Shown here: positions 34,701 through 45,600 of the stretch, in pieces | How positions within the stretch are numbered: position 1 is the stretch's first letter | Layout: the number at the start of each line of letters is the position of its first letter | Origin: Porphyra umbilicalis | Lineage: Eukaryota > Rhodophyta > Bangiophyceae > Bangiales > Bangiaceae | Assembly (NCBI GenBank): GCA_002049455.2 | Contig: KV919112.1 | Span: 1 to 64,000 of the forward strand | Length of the DNA: 64,000 nt | Direction of reading: 5' to 3' | Made by a program: the position numbers and the translations under genes | Notes under the pieces: model-generated | Database searches by the model: none | The model's input: only the letters and a program-made list of their open reading frames with translations | Told to the model about the DNA's origin: nothing

Positions 34701-35630
34701 GCTCTCGCTTGTCACCGATGCCGCCAACGCCAAAGGCTGGCGGTCAGCGGATGAGCCGTGGCGCGGCGTTCCTCACCGTCGCGCGGTGCCACGGTAGCGA
34801 AGCGCTAGCAGGCCGCACGATTGTTGCCGTCGCGGGGTCTGCCGACGGATCTGCCACGGCGCCCACCCCCGCTCCGTAGTGCGTGCTGCGTTGCCGGGAC
34901 GGGTGGAGCCCCGCCGCCGCCCCTCGTCACCACCGGCGGGCACGTGTACGCGTTTCGCCGCCCGGCGTCGCGCAGGAGCAGGTGAAGCGTTTGTGGGGGC
35001 GGCTGACCCGATTTGCTCGCGACCACGGCGACGCCAACGGGTGCCGCGACCGCGGCGCCAGCTCCCCGTGTGTTGGCGGGCGCGGCGAGCCAAGCGACGT
35101 CTCGGCGGTCCCCCTCTCTGCCCTCCCGCCGCCCTCCTTCCACTCACACACTTGCTGTGCCCTTCTGTTTTTTAACTCAAACGTTCGACGCACCCCCCCC
35201 TGCCTTCTCGTCTATGGCGACATGACCCTCGCCGCCGTTGTGCCAAAAGTGACGGCTACCACTTTGGTGTTCGCCGCCCGAGGTGCAAGCTGCCGACGCC
35301 AGCGCCTCTGAACGGCGCGATACACAAATTCTCAGACTGCAGATGATCCGCGGAGCTCACGCGCCCACCGAGTAGCGACGTGGCAGTTTCTTCTGCATAT
35401 CGTTCTTTGCTGCACATTATGCGATTTCGAATACAATGAGCTGTGGGTCAAGAACCTCTGTGCAGCTCTCACGGGATTTTTCCGTGCTGACCACGCATGT
35501 GTACGCGTGTGCTGCTCATCAGACCGTGCCGACACGGAGGCAAAATGAAGAAGGAACCTGGAACCAGGAGCTCAACTTGAAAAGGCGAACGCACATAGTG
35601 TGTACAATGCGGCGCATTGCGCCACTGACG
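31706..35630. other. Long stretch without a supportable gene
   Basis: Only short, overlapping frames. 31.7-32.1 kb may be the decayed 3' part of the recombinase element. 32.1-33.9 kb has moderate GC and no recognisable motif. 34.4-35.1 kb is rich in GGC/GCG triplets and gives artificial Ala, Gly and Arg-rich frames on both strands. I saw no tRNA or rRNA gene. Confidence 0.4.
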
Positions 35631-35639
35631 GCGGCGCCC

Positions 35640-38360
35640 TCGATAGCACAAGTCATATGCGACACGAAATCAGCGTGAAGACTGCCATGAACGACAAAGG
35701 GACAATCGGCAAGCGGGAGCAGCGTCAGGACACGGTGGTCAACCCCCGCTCAAGGGGCTCCTGTCGCCGGAACGGTTCTGGCTTGCACAGCGAGGGGGCC
35801 GCCTACACCTCCCGGGAGGCAATCCCAACCGCGGCATCCGCGCGGACGTCAAGGCCTTGATGCACACCTCGCGGCAGTTTGCGGGCGACACCCCGTTGGG
35901 GTTGGTGGCGTTTCTTGGAATCTTCCAGACGGCATGCGACGGCAGCGGGCTGAACGAGGGTACGCCCGTGACACTGCTGCAGTACTTCGTTACGAGCGAG
36001 GTGCTCGGCGTGCTTCAGCGCGCCAAGGACACCCACGCCTCGCGGCAGCTCACGTACAAACGCGCGGTCCACGTCCTGCTCAACGAGTACCTCGACGGGG
36101 AGGACCTGGTGGACCACCTCCAGTCCCTCATGCAAGCATCACAAGAGAAGTGCGAAGACGAGCACGAGTTTGCGAACCGCATCCTCGATGCTAACGGTGC
36201 CTTAGGCTCGGTCCTATAAGAGGCCGAGCTGAAGATTATCCTACTAAAGGGCGTTCGACGGAAAGTCCGGGCCCTGGGGCGGAACTATAACACCCAGGGC
36301 CGGACCTTCGCCAAGCTGCGCAAGTTCCTTGCCAAGACGGGAGCAGCCACCCGGGAGGCCCGGGGGGTTAAGCTCCAGGCCAAGCTCAAGGAAAGCACCT
36401 CCCGGTCGGTCGGCGCCAAAGAACGAAAGCCCCGTCGAACCCGGCCGGCGGCATTCGACGCCCTCCCGGTGGGAGCCGCCTCGGCCGCGGCTGCTCTGTG
36501 CGCCACGGACTACGGTTCCGAGGCGGACCGGGCCGAGTGGGCCACGGTGTTGGCCGCGTCGGGAACGCCCGTTGAGTACGGGTCCCCGGGCGACGTCCCG
36601 GTATTACCGGTGAACAGTCTGCCTCACGCGTCGGGCTGGCAACAGCCGCCCGCAAGGGGCGGGCGCCCGAAGTTGTACCCCGTTCACACGGGGGCGGGGA
36701 GCGGGCGCGGTACCCTGGCGCCGGGCACCCCGGTGCCTTCACGGGCGGGAACCGTCTTCCCGCACTCGCATCGTCCCCGGCGGTTTTCCCGCGGCGGGGC
36801 GCCTCCGCCGCGTGGCGGCAGATGGAGCGGGGCACCCGAGGCAAGGCCCCCGCCCCGTCGGCGGGGGGCCTGCTCGTTCTGTGCCCACCTGAGGCACTGG
36901 GTGTGGGAGTGCCCCGCCACGTCTCCTGAGGTGAGGGCCCACGGGCGCGCGCTGCGCGAGGCAGTCGCGGCACACCGCAACGGGCGGGGACCAGCGTTGC
37001 CGGCACCTGTGCCCCTGGGCGCGGGACCGGCGGTTCCACCGGTACCGCCGACCGGCGCCAACCATGGGACTGTCGCGCCGAAGACTGCTGCTTGCGTCCA
37101 CGCCGTGGAAACGGATGACCGGGCGTAGCCAGATGCAGCAGGCGAAAAGGGGGAGAGTTCCTCCGAGGAGTGGATCGCGGGCGCCGACAGCGCGGGTAAC
37201 GGGGACGGCCGCGCCTGCCACGCCCAGGGAAACGAGTAAGGGGCAGCCCCCTTAGTGGGCTGCCCACGGACGTCGTCCGCCTTTAGGCACACCGGCACTG
37301 CTACATCACGGCGACCCACCTGCGCCAGGTCCGCAAGCGGCGGGCCTCAGCGGGATTCCCGCCAGCGCCCGCCTACTACCCGCGCATCCTCGCGCGGCCC
37401 GGGGGGGTCAGCTACGCGACGGCGGACATGCCGGACCACCGCCCCGTCCGAGCGACGCCGGTGGCCACCGAGGCCGTCCCTGCGTCTCCGCCGGTCGCCG
37501 CGTCAGTCCTGGCCCTGGGCCACTCCGACCCCCGGCCGTGGAGTGGCGGGGATGGCATCCCGGCGGACTTACCCGCCAACGGGGCGCGCACCGGGCAGGG
37601 GCTCCGGTGGCGCCTCGGGGGACGCGCTCGGCGCGAGCGTACCCGTTTTCGCCGCCACGCGACCGCCGTCGGGGACACCACGCACGCGCCGGGCACCCCG
37701 TCCGGGGGCAGGGAAGTTCTGCTTTTCAGTCTGCTCAGCTACCGCATCGTGGCCTGGCAGGGGCTGGACAAGCTGTCCCTCCGTTCGTTCGTCGTGGTCG
37801 TCGACACGGGGGCGGGCCCCAACTTGGTCCGCCAGGACGCCCTGGCTCCTGACTGGCTACACAAGGTCGTCACCTCCAAGGAGGAGGAACAGACACGTCT
37901 ACGAGATGCCAAGAACGCGCAGCTAGGCACTAGCGGTACCGTCACGCTGTGGCTCCAGACGGGCGCACGGATCGAACCGGTTCCCTTCCACGTCGTCGAC
38001 GACCTGTCGGTCCCAGTCATCTTGGGCTGCACGTTCATCGACGACAACGCCCACGCCATCCTGCCTCAGGATGAGTCCATCCATTGAACTGACGGGTCCG
38101 TCACGGCGATCTTACGGGGGCCGTCTGACGATGGTGACCGCTCAATGGGCGTCTCCTGCGTTCTCCGCGCGACGCACAAGACGCAGCTTCCGCCATCGGC
38201 GGCCACGGTCGTCTGAGTGCGGGCCATGTGGGGCGGCCTGGGTCAGGTGTTCGGCGCCTCGCGCCACTTCACAACGCATGGGGTCACCATCGCCAACGTC
38301 GTGCACGATATTGTGCCGGGGCTATCTTTCCCGGTCATCGTGACCAACTTTGGCGCGCGC
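35640..38360 (+). mobile_element. Element D: truncated Ty3/gypsy piece (gag and protease), broken
   Basis: Gag: a capsid-like part with LTYKRAVHVLLNEYLDGEDLVDHL and EDEHEFANRIL, a basic linker, then a zinc knuckle CSFCAHLRHWVWEC near 36885. Downstream, 37430-38087, is a retropepsin with VVVVDTGAGPNLV and PVILGCTFIDDNAHAIL. The piece stops at 38360 against an LTR of the C family, and RT and integrase are absent. It is a different family from A and B. No LTR of its own was recognised. It has a few breaks and is old. Confidence 0.65.
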
Positions 38361-38778
38361 TGTTGGACTGTGATGCTCGTCGCCGACTCCACTGGCGGTT
38401 CGCGGATGGATGATGGTCGGTGACCGTGATGGTACCCCACATGGTACATTTGCAAGACGTGGTCAAGTTGCACACATTCGTGTTGGGTGATCTTGGGGCG
38501 TTACTTTTGGCATGTTTTGGATTTGCTCTTCGCTTTGTTCTAGTGGCTTTTGATTTGGTGAGTGATTCGATTTGATGCGAGGGCGTAGGCGTCGGTGTGG
38601 GCGCGAGAGGGGGGAGCACTTGGGCCGGTGGGGACTATTTGAGAGGTGCTCTCGGTTGGGAGAGGCGGGCGAACCTTAGGACAACCAACAAAGCACCTTC
38701 GCACACACACACACAAGCTCAAGCCACTCAACCACTTCACCGTGGTCCCCCAACCCCTATCCCCACTGCGTTTCAACA
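38361..38778 (+). repeat. LTR of the element C family, standing alone
   Basis: 418 bp, TGTTGGACTGTG to TTTCAACA, very close to both LTRs of C. The flanking five bases (CGCGC and CATTC) do not match, and the sequences on its two sides belong to different elements. It is therefore unlikely to be a simple solo LTR left at its insertion site; a rearrangement through the LTR fits better. Confidence 0.8.
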
Positions 38779-38784
38779 CATTCC

Positions 38785-39290
38785 GTACTCTGCTGGGAGC
38801 CCTGAAAGGACACGCACCCCAATCGTGTTGTCGTCAACTCGGTTGCCGAGCATGGCGAGCTCATCCCGGATCATCTTGGCACGCGACGCAAACTTGATGA
38901 TGTTCTTGTCGCCGCCCTTCTTCCGGCTGCTCAGCTTGTCCATAAGCCGCAGCAGCTGCGCGTTGTTTCGCGCCTCGAACATGACCTTGAGCTCGTCGCA
39001 CGCCGCTTTGGCCGCGTTCACCGACGTGACCGTGTTAAGATGCACGAGCTTGACCAACTTCTGGATGGTCGCCAGCGCCGCCTCGGTCATGGCGTCCCAC
39101 ACGTCGACCACCGGGTCGGACTTCTTTTAGTCGGACGGAGATTCTGGTCGGTCTGTCACGACCGCCGCCCAGAGCTTTTCTTTCTTGAGCTGCGCACGCT
39201 GATACGCTACCCACACCTTGGAGTCGTCGTCTAGCTGCGCAAACCGGGGGCCGCCATAGCGGCTGTGGTCTGCCATGTTGACGACCTCGG
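38785..39290 (-). pseudogene. Fragment of a second copia gag
   Basis: On the minus strand, starting near 39274: MADHSRYGGPRFAQLDDDS, then VHLNTVTSVNAAKAACDELK, KFASRAKMIRDELAMLGNRV and VRVLSGLPAEY. This is the helical pattern of copia gag proteins. The sequence differs from element C's gag, so it belongs to another family. It ends within a few bases of the LTR at 38361-38778. Confidence 0.55.
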
Positions 39291-40777
39291 CGCCGCACGG
39301 CGCCGCACTATCGACGTAGGGAGCAGAACAAGCCCGCCCAAAGCCGGACCACATTGCGACCCCAGCAACGTCGACTCGCCAGCGACCGCAGGGAAGACGA
39401 CGGTTACCACCAGTGCCAGCTGAGCCCATAACCTGTGACGTGAGCAGTAGTTGGGTGGATGCGTTGCTTTACTCGAGAGCGGAGTGACGCGTGAGGCCAG
39501 GAGGCTCTTAACCCCTCCGTGTGCCTCTCTCGCCACGTTCTGCCGGGGCACCCCCCGCCAGCGCAGTGCTCCCTCTCTGGGAGGGTACATGCTCTCACCA
39601 GCTTACAAATCGCGACGCCCCTCGAAGAGCCCACAAGAGTCCTTCCGAGCTCAGCTCCAAATTGAGCTGCCCTCGAGAACCAAGTACAAGTAATTACATC
39701 ACACACATACGGCAGCAATGCATGTCAGTGGCACAGCCAAACAAGCCGATGACCGCAAAAAGACTCCGGGAATTCGCCAGGCAGTCCGCAGTATCTCCGA
39801 ATTACCTGTGCGGTCTTGGGCGGCTGCCTCAACAGTCCCGTCTTCATCCGCACCTCACCCTCGTCCGTTCCCTTTATTCTCATTATGCGCTTGGCAGCTT
39901 CCTCTTTTCCACGTCAATTTTGCCCACCTGTGTAAGACTATTGACTTTCTTCGGGGGCGCTCCCGCGCCTATGATGTGGGAAGGGAGGTGGCGTCATTGT
40001 GTACGAGGGTGCGGGAACGGTTGCTTAGAGCATCTTGTTTTGCACGGGTAGCTTGCAGTGGACTCAAGGGGCGTGACGCAGTCCGTCATATGTGGCGCAG
40101 GGTCGTGCCGTGACTTCTTGCCTTCAACGGGACGTCGTATGACCGTTTTCCTTTTGCTCTGTTGTTCCAAGTTGCTGATTCTCTCTTCATTTCTTTTCTT
40201 TGCTTCTTGTGCTCGACTGGGCTTGTCCTCTCAGTACCGTGGGAAGGGGGGGGATTAATGAGGATGGCGCGCTTCTGTGAGGGGGGAAGGGGGGGATGTG
40301 GTGGCTCATAGTCAGTGTGGCCGGGCCAAGTGCTCGTTGGTTGGCGTCCCAGTGGTGCTGGGTAACGGGCTTGGCCCTGTCTTCGCCTTTCTGATGGTGC
40401 ATATGGGGGCGGTAGTGGCGGTGGGTGACCGTGGCGGTGGCCGTGGTCGCCTTTTTACGCCCCTGTGGCCTTTGCGTATGGTTGCAACGAACCAAACCAC
40501 GCTACTGAATGTGGTCACAGAACGGCTGTAATGATGAGAAAAATGGCGAGGCACCATGCTCCTGTCGGCTGTCCGCGAGGCCAATCGTGAGCCAACAAAA
40601 GTCTTATCGATCCTGGTTTTATCCGGGTTCTGTTCCATGTCCAGCGCAACGCTTGGAGAGTCTGGCTTAGCAGGGCTGGAAGCTCGTATCGCACGAGTGG
40701 ATATTGCGAATGTGCTTGGTGCCGGCTTCGGCGCCAGGTGACGCTGTTCTGTATTCACCGCAGGTCCACTCAGTGCG
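39291..40777. other. No gene supported
   Basis: Short frames without recognisable motifs. A G-rich stretch lies near 40245-40300. Nothing else seen. Confidence 0.4.
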
Positions 40778-40785
40778 GTCACAAC

Positions 40786-41027
40786 CAGGGGTTGTCAGAA
40801 TACGGGTTTTTGGCCGTATTCCAGCCAGAATACGGATATAATCCAGAATATATCGCAGAATATTCGTCCATGATTGTCCATTGAAGAAAAAAAGACCACC
40901 TTTAAGAAGCTCTGGACGCCACAATGTCAATATCCCGAGCTGTTCGGGCAACATGATGTCGGATGTAGTCGATTTGTTTGCAACTACAGTAGCTCCGGAT
41001 ATCGGATATCTATCCTGACAACCCCTG
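40786..41027. mobile_element. hAT-type MITE, 242 bp
   Basis: The ends are inverted repeats starting CAGGGGTTGTCAG.ATA; the left end is at 40786 and its complement ends at 41027. The 8-bp sequence GTCACAAC occurs directly on both sides (40778-40785 and 41028-41035). CAGGG ends plus 8-bp target duplications are the signature of hAT transposons. The inside is AT-rich and non-coding, so it moved with a transposase from elsewhere. The perfect target duplication suggests a fairly recent insertion. Confidence 0.85.
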
Positions 41028-41209
41028 GTCACAACCGGCTGGGAATCCGGTTCGTGGTCCGGAGTGCTGTCGCGGCCGCCGCCCTGGGAGCCACCACGAG
41101 CGAATCTCTCGGCCTGCGCCCTGTGCGAGACACAGCTCCGCGAGCTTCACGCGAGAAGGCACGCCGTGCAGGTACTTCGTTCAGCCTTTTGAGCTGATGA
41201 GCGACCGCC

Positions 41210-42113
41210 GCTCCTTCTTGGTCCTGGTCATAAAGAAGTGAACGTTTGCGAGCATGTCCAGCGCGCAGTCAACGCCCTCCTGCGCCCCCACCTTGGCATC
41301 GTGGACAGCAATGATGTCGATGTTGTCCGACTTGAGGGTCCGCACGTCGTCGACTCACAGGCCGTGCCGCCGTCGGTACTCATGGGAAACGAAATGAAGC
41401 AACTGTGTCGCTGCAGTGCAATGGGGTGCGACGAGTGGAAACCCCTGCAGGGAGTTGAAAATCGTCAAGGCAGGGCGTCGCATGCTGGTCTTTGGGCCAA
41501 GACCGTGGGCAGCCTGGAACAAGTGATGAATGTTGTGCATGTTCGAAAGCAACGACGCGTACGATTGATCCTCGCGGCACATGAAGAATAACCAAGGATG
41601 GTAGCAGAAAGCGTCAAGCTTGCGGCCGGCCGATATCGGCCCCTGAGGCCTTCTGTCCAGAATCAGCGTGAACATGTAGCTGGGGCGTACAAGCACGCCT
41701 TGCACTTTCTCGGCGTGCAGAGCAGTGCCCCTAAGATAATGGGCATATAAGTTGACGATGACATCGTTAACGTATTTCCCCAGCAGCAGCGGCAAGGCAT
41801 CCATTGCGGTCACACGGACGCCGCCTAGGTTGGCTACCAACGGGAAGATGAAAGGACTCATGTTTTCAATGCGCTCGAAGGCGGCCTCGTTGTCTGCCGC
41901 TCCGTCTCCCATGGCAAAAGCTTGACAGCCCCCAGCAGCGCAGCGACCGGCACCAGAAACCCACATCACGACGACGCCGTTGCAAAGGGAGAAGCTTTCG
42001 CAACCGCTCTGACGAGAAGCCCCTGCCGCGTGCGTTGGTGCCTCAAAGCTGCGACAAGAACACGCGCATGGAACGCAGGAATGGAGGCGTACGAAGAGAC
42101 GCCACATGCACAA
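41210..42113 (-). pseudogene. Possible Ulp1-like (C48) protease relic
   Basis: A minus-strand frame open for 252 codons from 42113. It contains LPLLLGKYVNDVIVNLYAHYL, which resembles the WLND..I..Y start of Ulp1 domains, and FHYHPWLFFM-type aromatic segments. Beyond a stop in the same frame comes KVGAQEGVDCALDMLANV, which resembles the Q...DCG.F box around the catalytic Cys. The His-Trp box of C48 proteases is not seen. It lies 0.6 kb outside the left inverted arm described below. The match is weak, and an unrelated protein is possible. Confidence 0.3.
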
Positions 42114-42249
42114 GCGCTAGGCACGACGCTCCATGGCAGCATCACGGAACTCGTGGCCAGCGGTCCGGCTCGGAGCACCAGATGCGAATCAGCCGCAGTA
42201 CGGCAATCGGCACGGAGAATGGTGAGCACGAGCTGCGCGACATGTCCTG

Positions 42250-42680
42250 ACACAAAGGCAGGTGCGGTCCGCCGTGGCCAGAAACGGACGCAAGAAGATG
42301 CGCAGGCCGCCGGGGCCAGGAACAGACGCAAAAGGAGGCACGGCCCGCCGCGGCCAGGAACGGATGCCAAGGTAGACGCGGCCCACCGTCGCCAGGAACG
42401 GACGCGAAGGGAGGCGCGGCCCGCCGTGGCCAGGAACAGAAGCAAGAAGAGTCGTGGGCTGCCGGCGCCCGAAACGAACACAAAGGCAGGCACGGCCTGC
42501 CGTGGCCCAGAATGGACGCAGAAAGAGGCGCAGCCCGACGTGGCCAGGAACAGACCCAAAAACAGGCGCGGGCCTCCGTGGCCATAAATGGATGCAAAGG
42601 GAGGCGCGTCCCGCCCTTGCCCAGAACGAACGCAAAGGGAGGCACGGCCCGTCGTAGCCACAAACGGACGCAAAAGAAGG
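42250..42680. repeat. 38-bp minisatellite, about 11 units
   Basis: Tandem units of 38 bp of the form AACGGACGCAAAGGGAGGC followed by GCGGCCCGCCGTGGCCAGG, diverged at several positions. The array ends within about 6 bp of the left inverted arm and is absent at the matching right end, so it is not part of the arm. 38 is not a multiple of three, so all frames give similar Arg/Ala-rich peptides; none is taken as a gene. Confidence 0.85.
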
Positions 42681-42685
42681 GGCAG

Positions 42686-45600
42686 CCACAGAGGAGCCTA
42701 TCCAATTCACTGGCACGCCCGGTGCACCGGCCTCTAAGCGCTGCATCGACGGCCTCTACGCCCTGGGATCGCACTTTGGCACGGCCCATTCGGTGCCAGT
42801 GTGATCATGCCAGAACGACGGCCAATCAGCCGCCAGAAATACGCTTCATTGCGGCTTATCTGGGGGGGGTGTTATCGGCCGCCCTGGGTCACATTTCATA
42901 CAGAAATAGTCACCTTCTGGCGTCCCACACCCCACAATTTCAGGGGCGTCTTTTTGTGGCCCGCGCAGGTCGCTCGGCCCGCGCATATTGGACCACTTGT
43001 TGCGAACTTTGCAAGTCCGGCAGCCCATAGAGCACCGCACGTTCGGTAACCCCACTCTTGTCCTCAAATCGCGTGTGGCACCGGCACGCCTTCCTGTCCA
43101 CCCGCTCGGGCGCCAACGCTTAAATCAGTGCAAGGATCTGCTTTACATGGATCTTCATTCAGGCTGCCAATCCGCCACATCGGCGGCGCCAGCGAGATTG
43201 CCCATCGCTGTCACGCTGCTCGCTGCCCTCCACGGAGCACACGCCAGCACACAGCGGCGTCCCACAATCGCGCGCGCGCGGGCACGCTCGTCCCCGGTCG
43301 CGCCGCCGCCGTCCCCGGCCGCGCCGCCCCCACCCCCGGCCGCGTGCCCCCACCCCCGGCCGCGGGCCCCGACCCCTGGCCGCGTCACCCCCACCCCCGG
43401 CCGCGTCGCCCCTATCCCTGGCGGTGCACCCCCATGCCCGGCCGGGCCGCCCCCATCCCTGGCCTCGCCCCCGCCCTGGCCGCCTCTGGCGCCCCCGCCG
43501 CCCCCGCCCCCGCCGCCCCCACCCCCACCCTCACCCCCACCCCCCACCACCACCCCCCGCCGACGCCCCTTGCCGGCCGCGGACGCGGTCGCCCGCCGCA
43601 GCCGCCGCGGCCGCCCCTCGAGGCCGCCGCGGCCGCCTGCCGCTGCCGCCGCGGCCGCCGCCGCTGCCACCGCCTCCACTCCCGCCGCCGCCCCCGGTCC
43701 GCTGCCCCCGGTCCCCGCTTCCGCCCCCTGCTCCAGCCGTCTTCGCCGCCGCCGCCGCCTTCGTGATTGCCGCGGCCGTGGCGTGGCCGCCGCTGGCCGC
43801 GGCTCCTTCCCGTGGCGAGCCTATGCCGCGACTGCCGCGCCCGTACCTCCACTGCTGTGGGTGACTCCATGGCGACGCCCAACCACGATGGGCAGCGTAG
43901 GAGTGGTTTGCGCTGTTCCTTCATCGAGGACGCTCCCGACTACTTTGAACGCGCGGAGGATGCCTACGAGCCGATGGGCGGGTCGCTCTCGGGCATTTTT
44001 GAGACGGCGCGGGACGCGTGGGTGACTGCGGTGGAGGGGGGGGAGATGACAAGGCAAGATTGGGACGGCGACTCGGATGCGGCGGAGAACGATGCGCACG
44101 GCTACGACACGGCCGACATGCAGGAGGCGATGAACGGCGACACAAGCACAAGATCCAGAACCCGCCCGCCAGCCCACCTATCGGCCGTGCCGGATCGCGT
44201 CCGCGCCTTCGCCGGCGGAGGGTTAATCTCTCCAAGTACTCCAGCGAGAGCACCAGTGCGGACAACCACCCGCGCCGGCAGCCAGCTGTGAGCGCGACGC
44301 CGCTGACCGTCGAGGAGCTGCACGCCGACTTTGCGGCCGAGCTTCGCGTTGCGTTCATGATCACGACGCGCATGGCCAACGTCAACGATCGACCAAGCGT
44401 CGAACCCCAGTGCGTAAGCGGCGCTCGTGTGCTCGTCTTCGTGGAGCTTTTTGACCCTGTGTGCGTGTGGTCTGCGTCGGTGCGTGGCTTACTGGTCACG
44501 TACTGCTCGTGTGGCGGTGTCCTAGGCAGTGGGCGGCGATCCTTTACTGGTGAAAAGATCGAGCACGTCAACGTGCAGGTGGCGCGAAGAAAGTCGTCAA
44601 CCTGTCGTCACGCCAGTGCGCTGCAGATGGCCTACAGCGGGATAGCGGCGGAGCACGAGATAGAGAGCCTCGATGAGCTGATCGAGGCCTTCCCAGCCCT
44701 GGCGGGCGACGGAGAGGACCTGCAGGCAGACGTCCACGCGGAAACGGCGGTGCACTTGGCCCTCCTTGCGGGGAAGAAGGCCAATGTCCCCATCCTCGCC
44801 GTGTCTTACGAAGGCATCTGGAGCCCCGCAATCGTGAGGCGCCAAGGCAACAAGCACAAGCTGGTCACCTGCTTCCTTCTCTCGTGCGCGAGCCAACCTT
44901 GGGGCTGCATCCACGCACAAGCGGTGAACGAGTACAACCGATTGGAGGCGGCGGCATCGTCGGCCGCCGCCGCCGAGTTGCAAGAAGCGCTCGAGTTTGG
45001 TCCGTCCGACTACCTCGACGACGGCGACGAGGAGCAAAACGACGAGGGCGACGACCAGGCGGGGGGCGAGCCGGGCGGTCCCGCTCGACCTGTCAACGTA
45101 GCCCCGCCGGCGCCGCTGCCGCTTCCAGTGCGGCGCTCGCGGAACATGTTTCCCTGCCCTGTCGAGGTGCAGAGCTGCAATCAGAACTCCGACTTCATCG
45201 ACTCCTGCGTGCAGGCGGGCGAGCCCAAGACGATGCACGACACCCACGCCGAGCCCATTTGCCTGCGGTGCAACATGGTGCGCGACGAGTCGACGAGGGT
45301 GGAGCCAGAGGAGACAATGCTGTACACAGTTCGTGGTTGGGCCAAGATCCACATTGGCACGTGGTACTGCAGCACGTGTAAGCTCTCGGTGGTGTATGAC
45401 GGGGCGCTCAATGGGCTCTTCGTGGAAACACGCGACACCGTGTATGCGCGCTTTTTTCTCGACGCAATGTTGGAGCTGTGTGTCATCGCCCGCAGCACGA
45501 TGGCGGCTGCGAGCGAGTACTTGGCGAGCTTTCTGGGCAACACCGCTACGTACGGAAAGTGTGAGCCCGTCCATGCAAGACAGCTGCTCTCCAACGCATG

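Noticed and set aside
34390-35310. Overlapping Ala/Gly/Arg-rich frames
   Set aside because: Driven by GGC/GCG triplet runs; open on both strands with no domain.
38361-38778. Simple solo LTR formed by recombination in place
   Set aside because: The five bases on either side do not match, and the flanks belong to unrelated elements.
42250-42680. 38-bp tandem array as a CRISPR array
   Set aside because: The units are contiguous without unique spacers and diverge along their whole length; this is a eukaryotic minisatellite.
42988-44025. 345-codon Pro/Ala-rich frame in both arms and its Gly-rich complement
   Set aside because: Composition comes from CCG/CCC-rich low-complexity DNA; all frames on both strands are open and no domain is visible.
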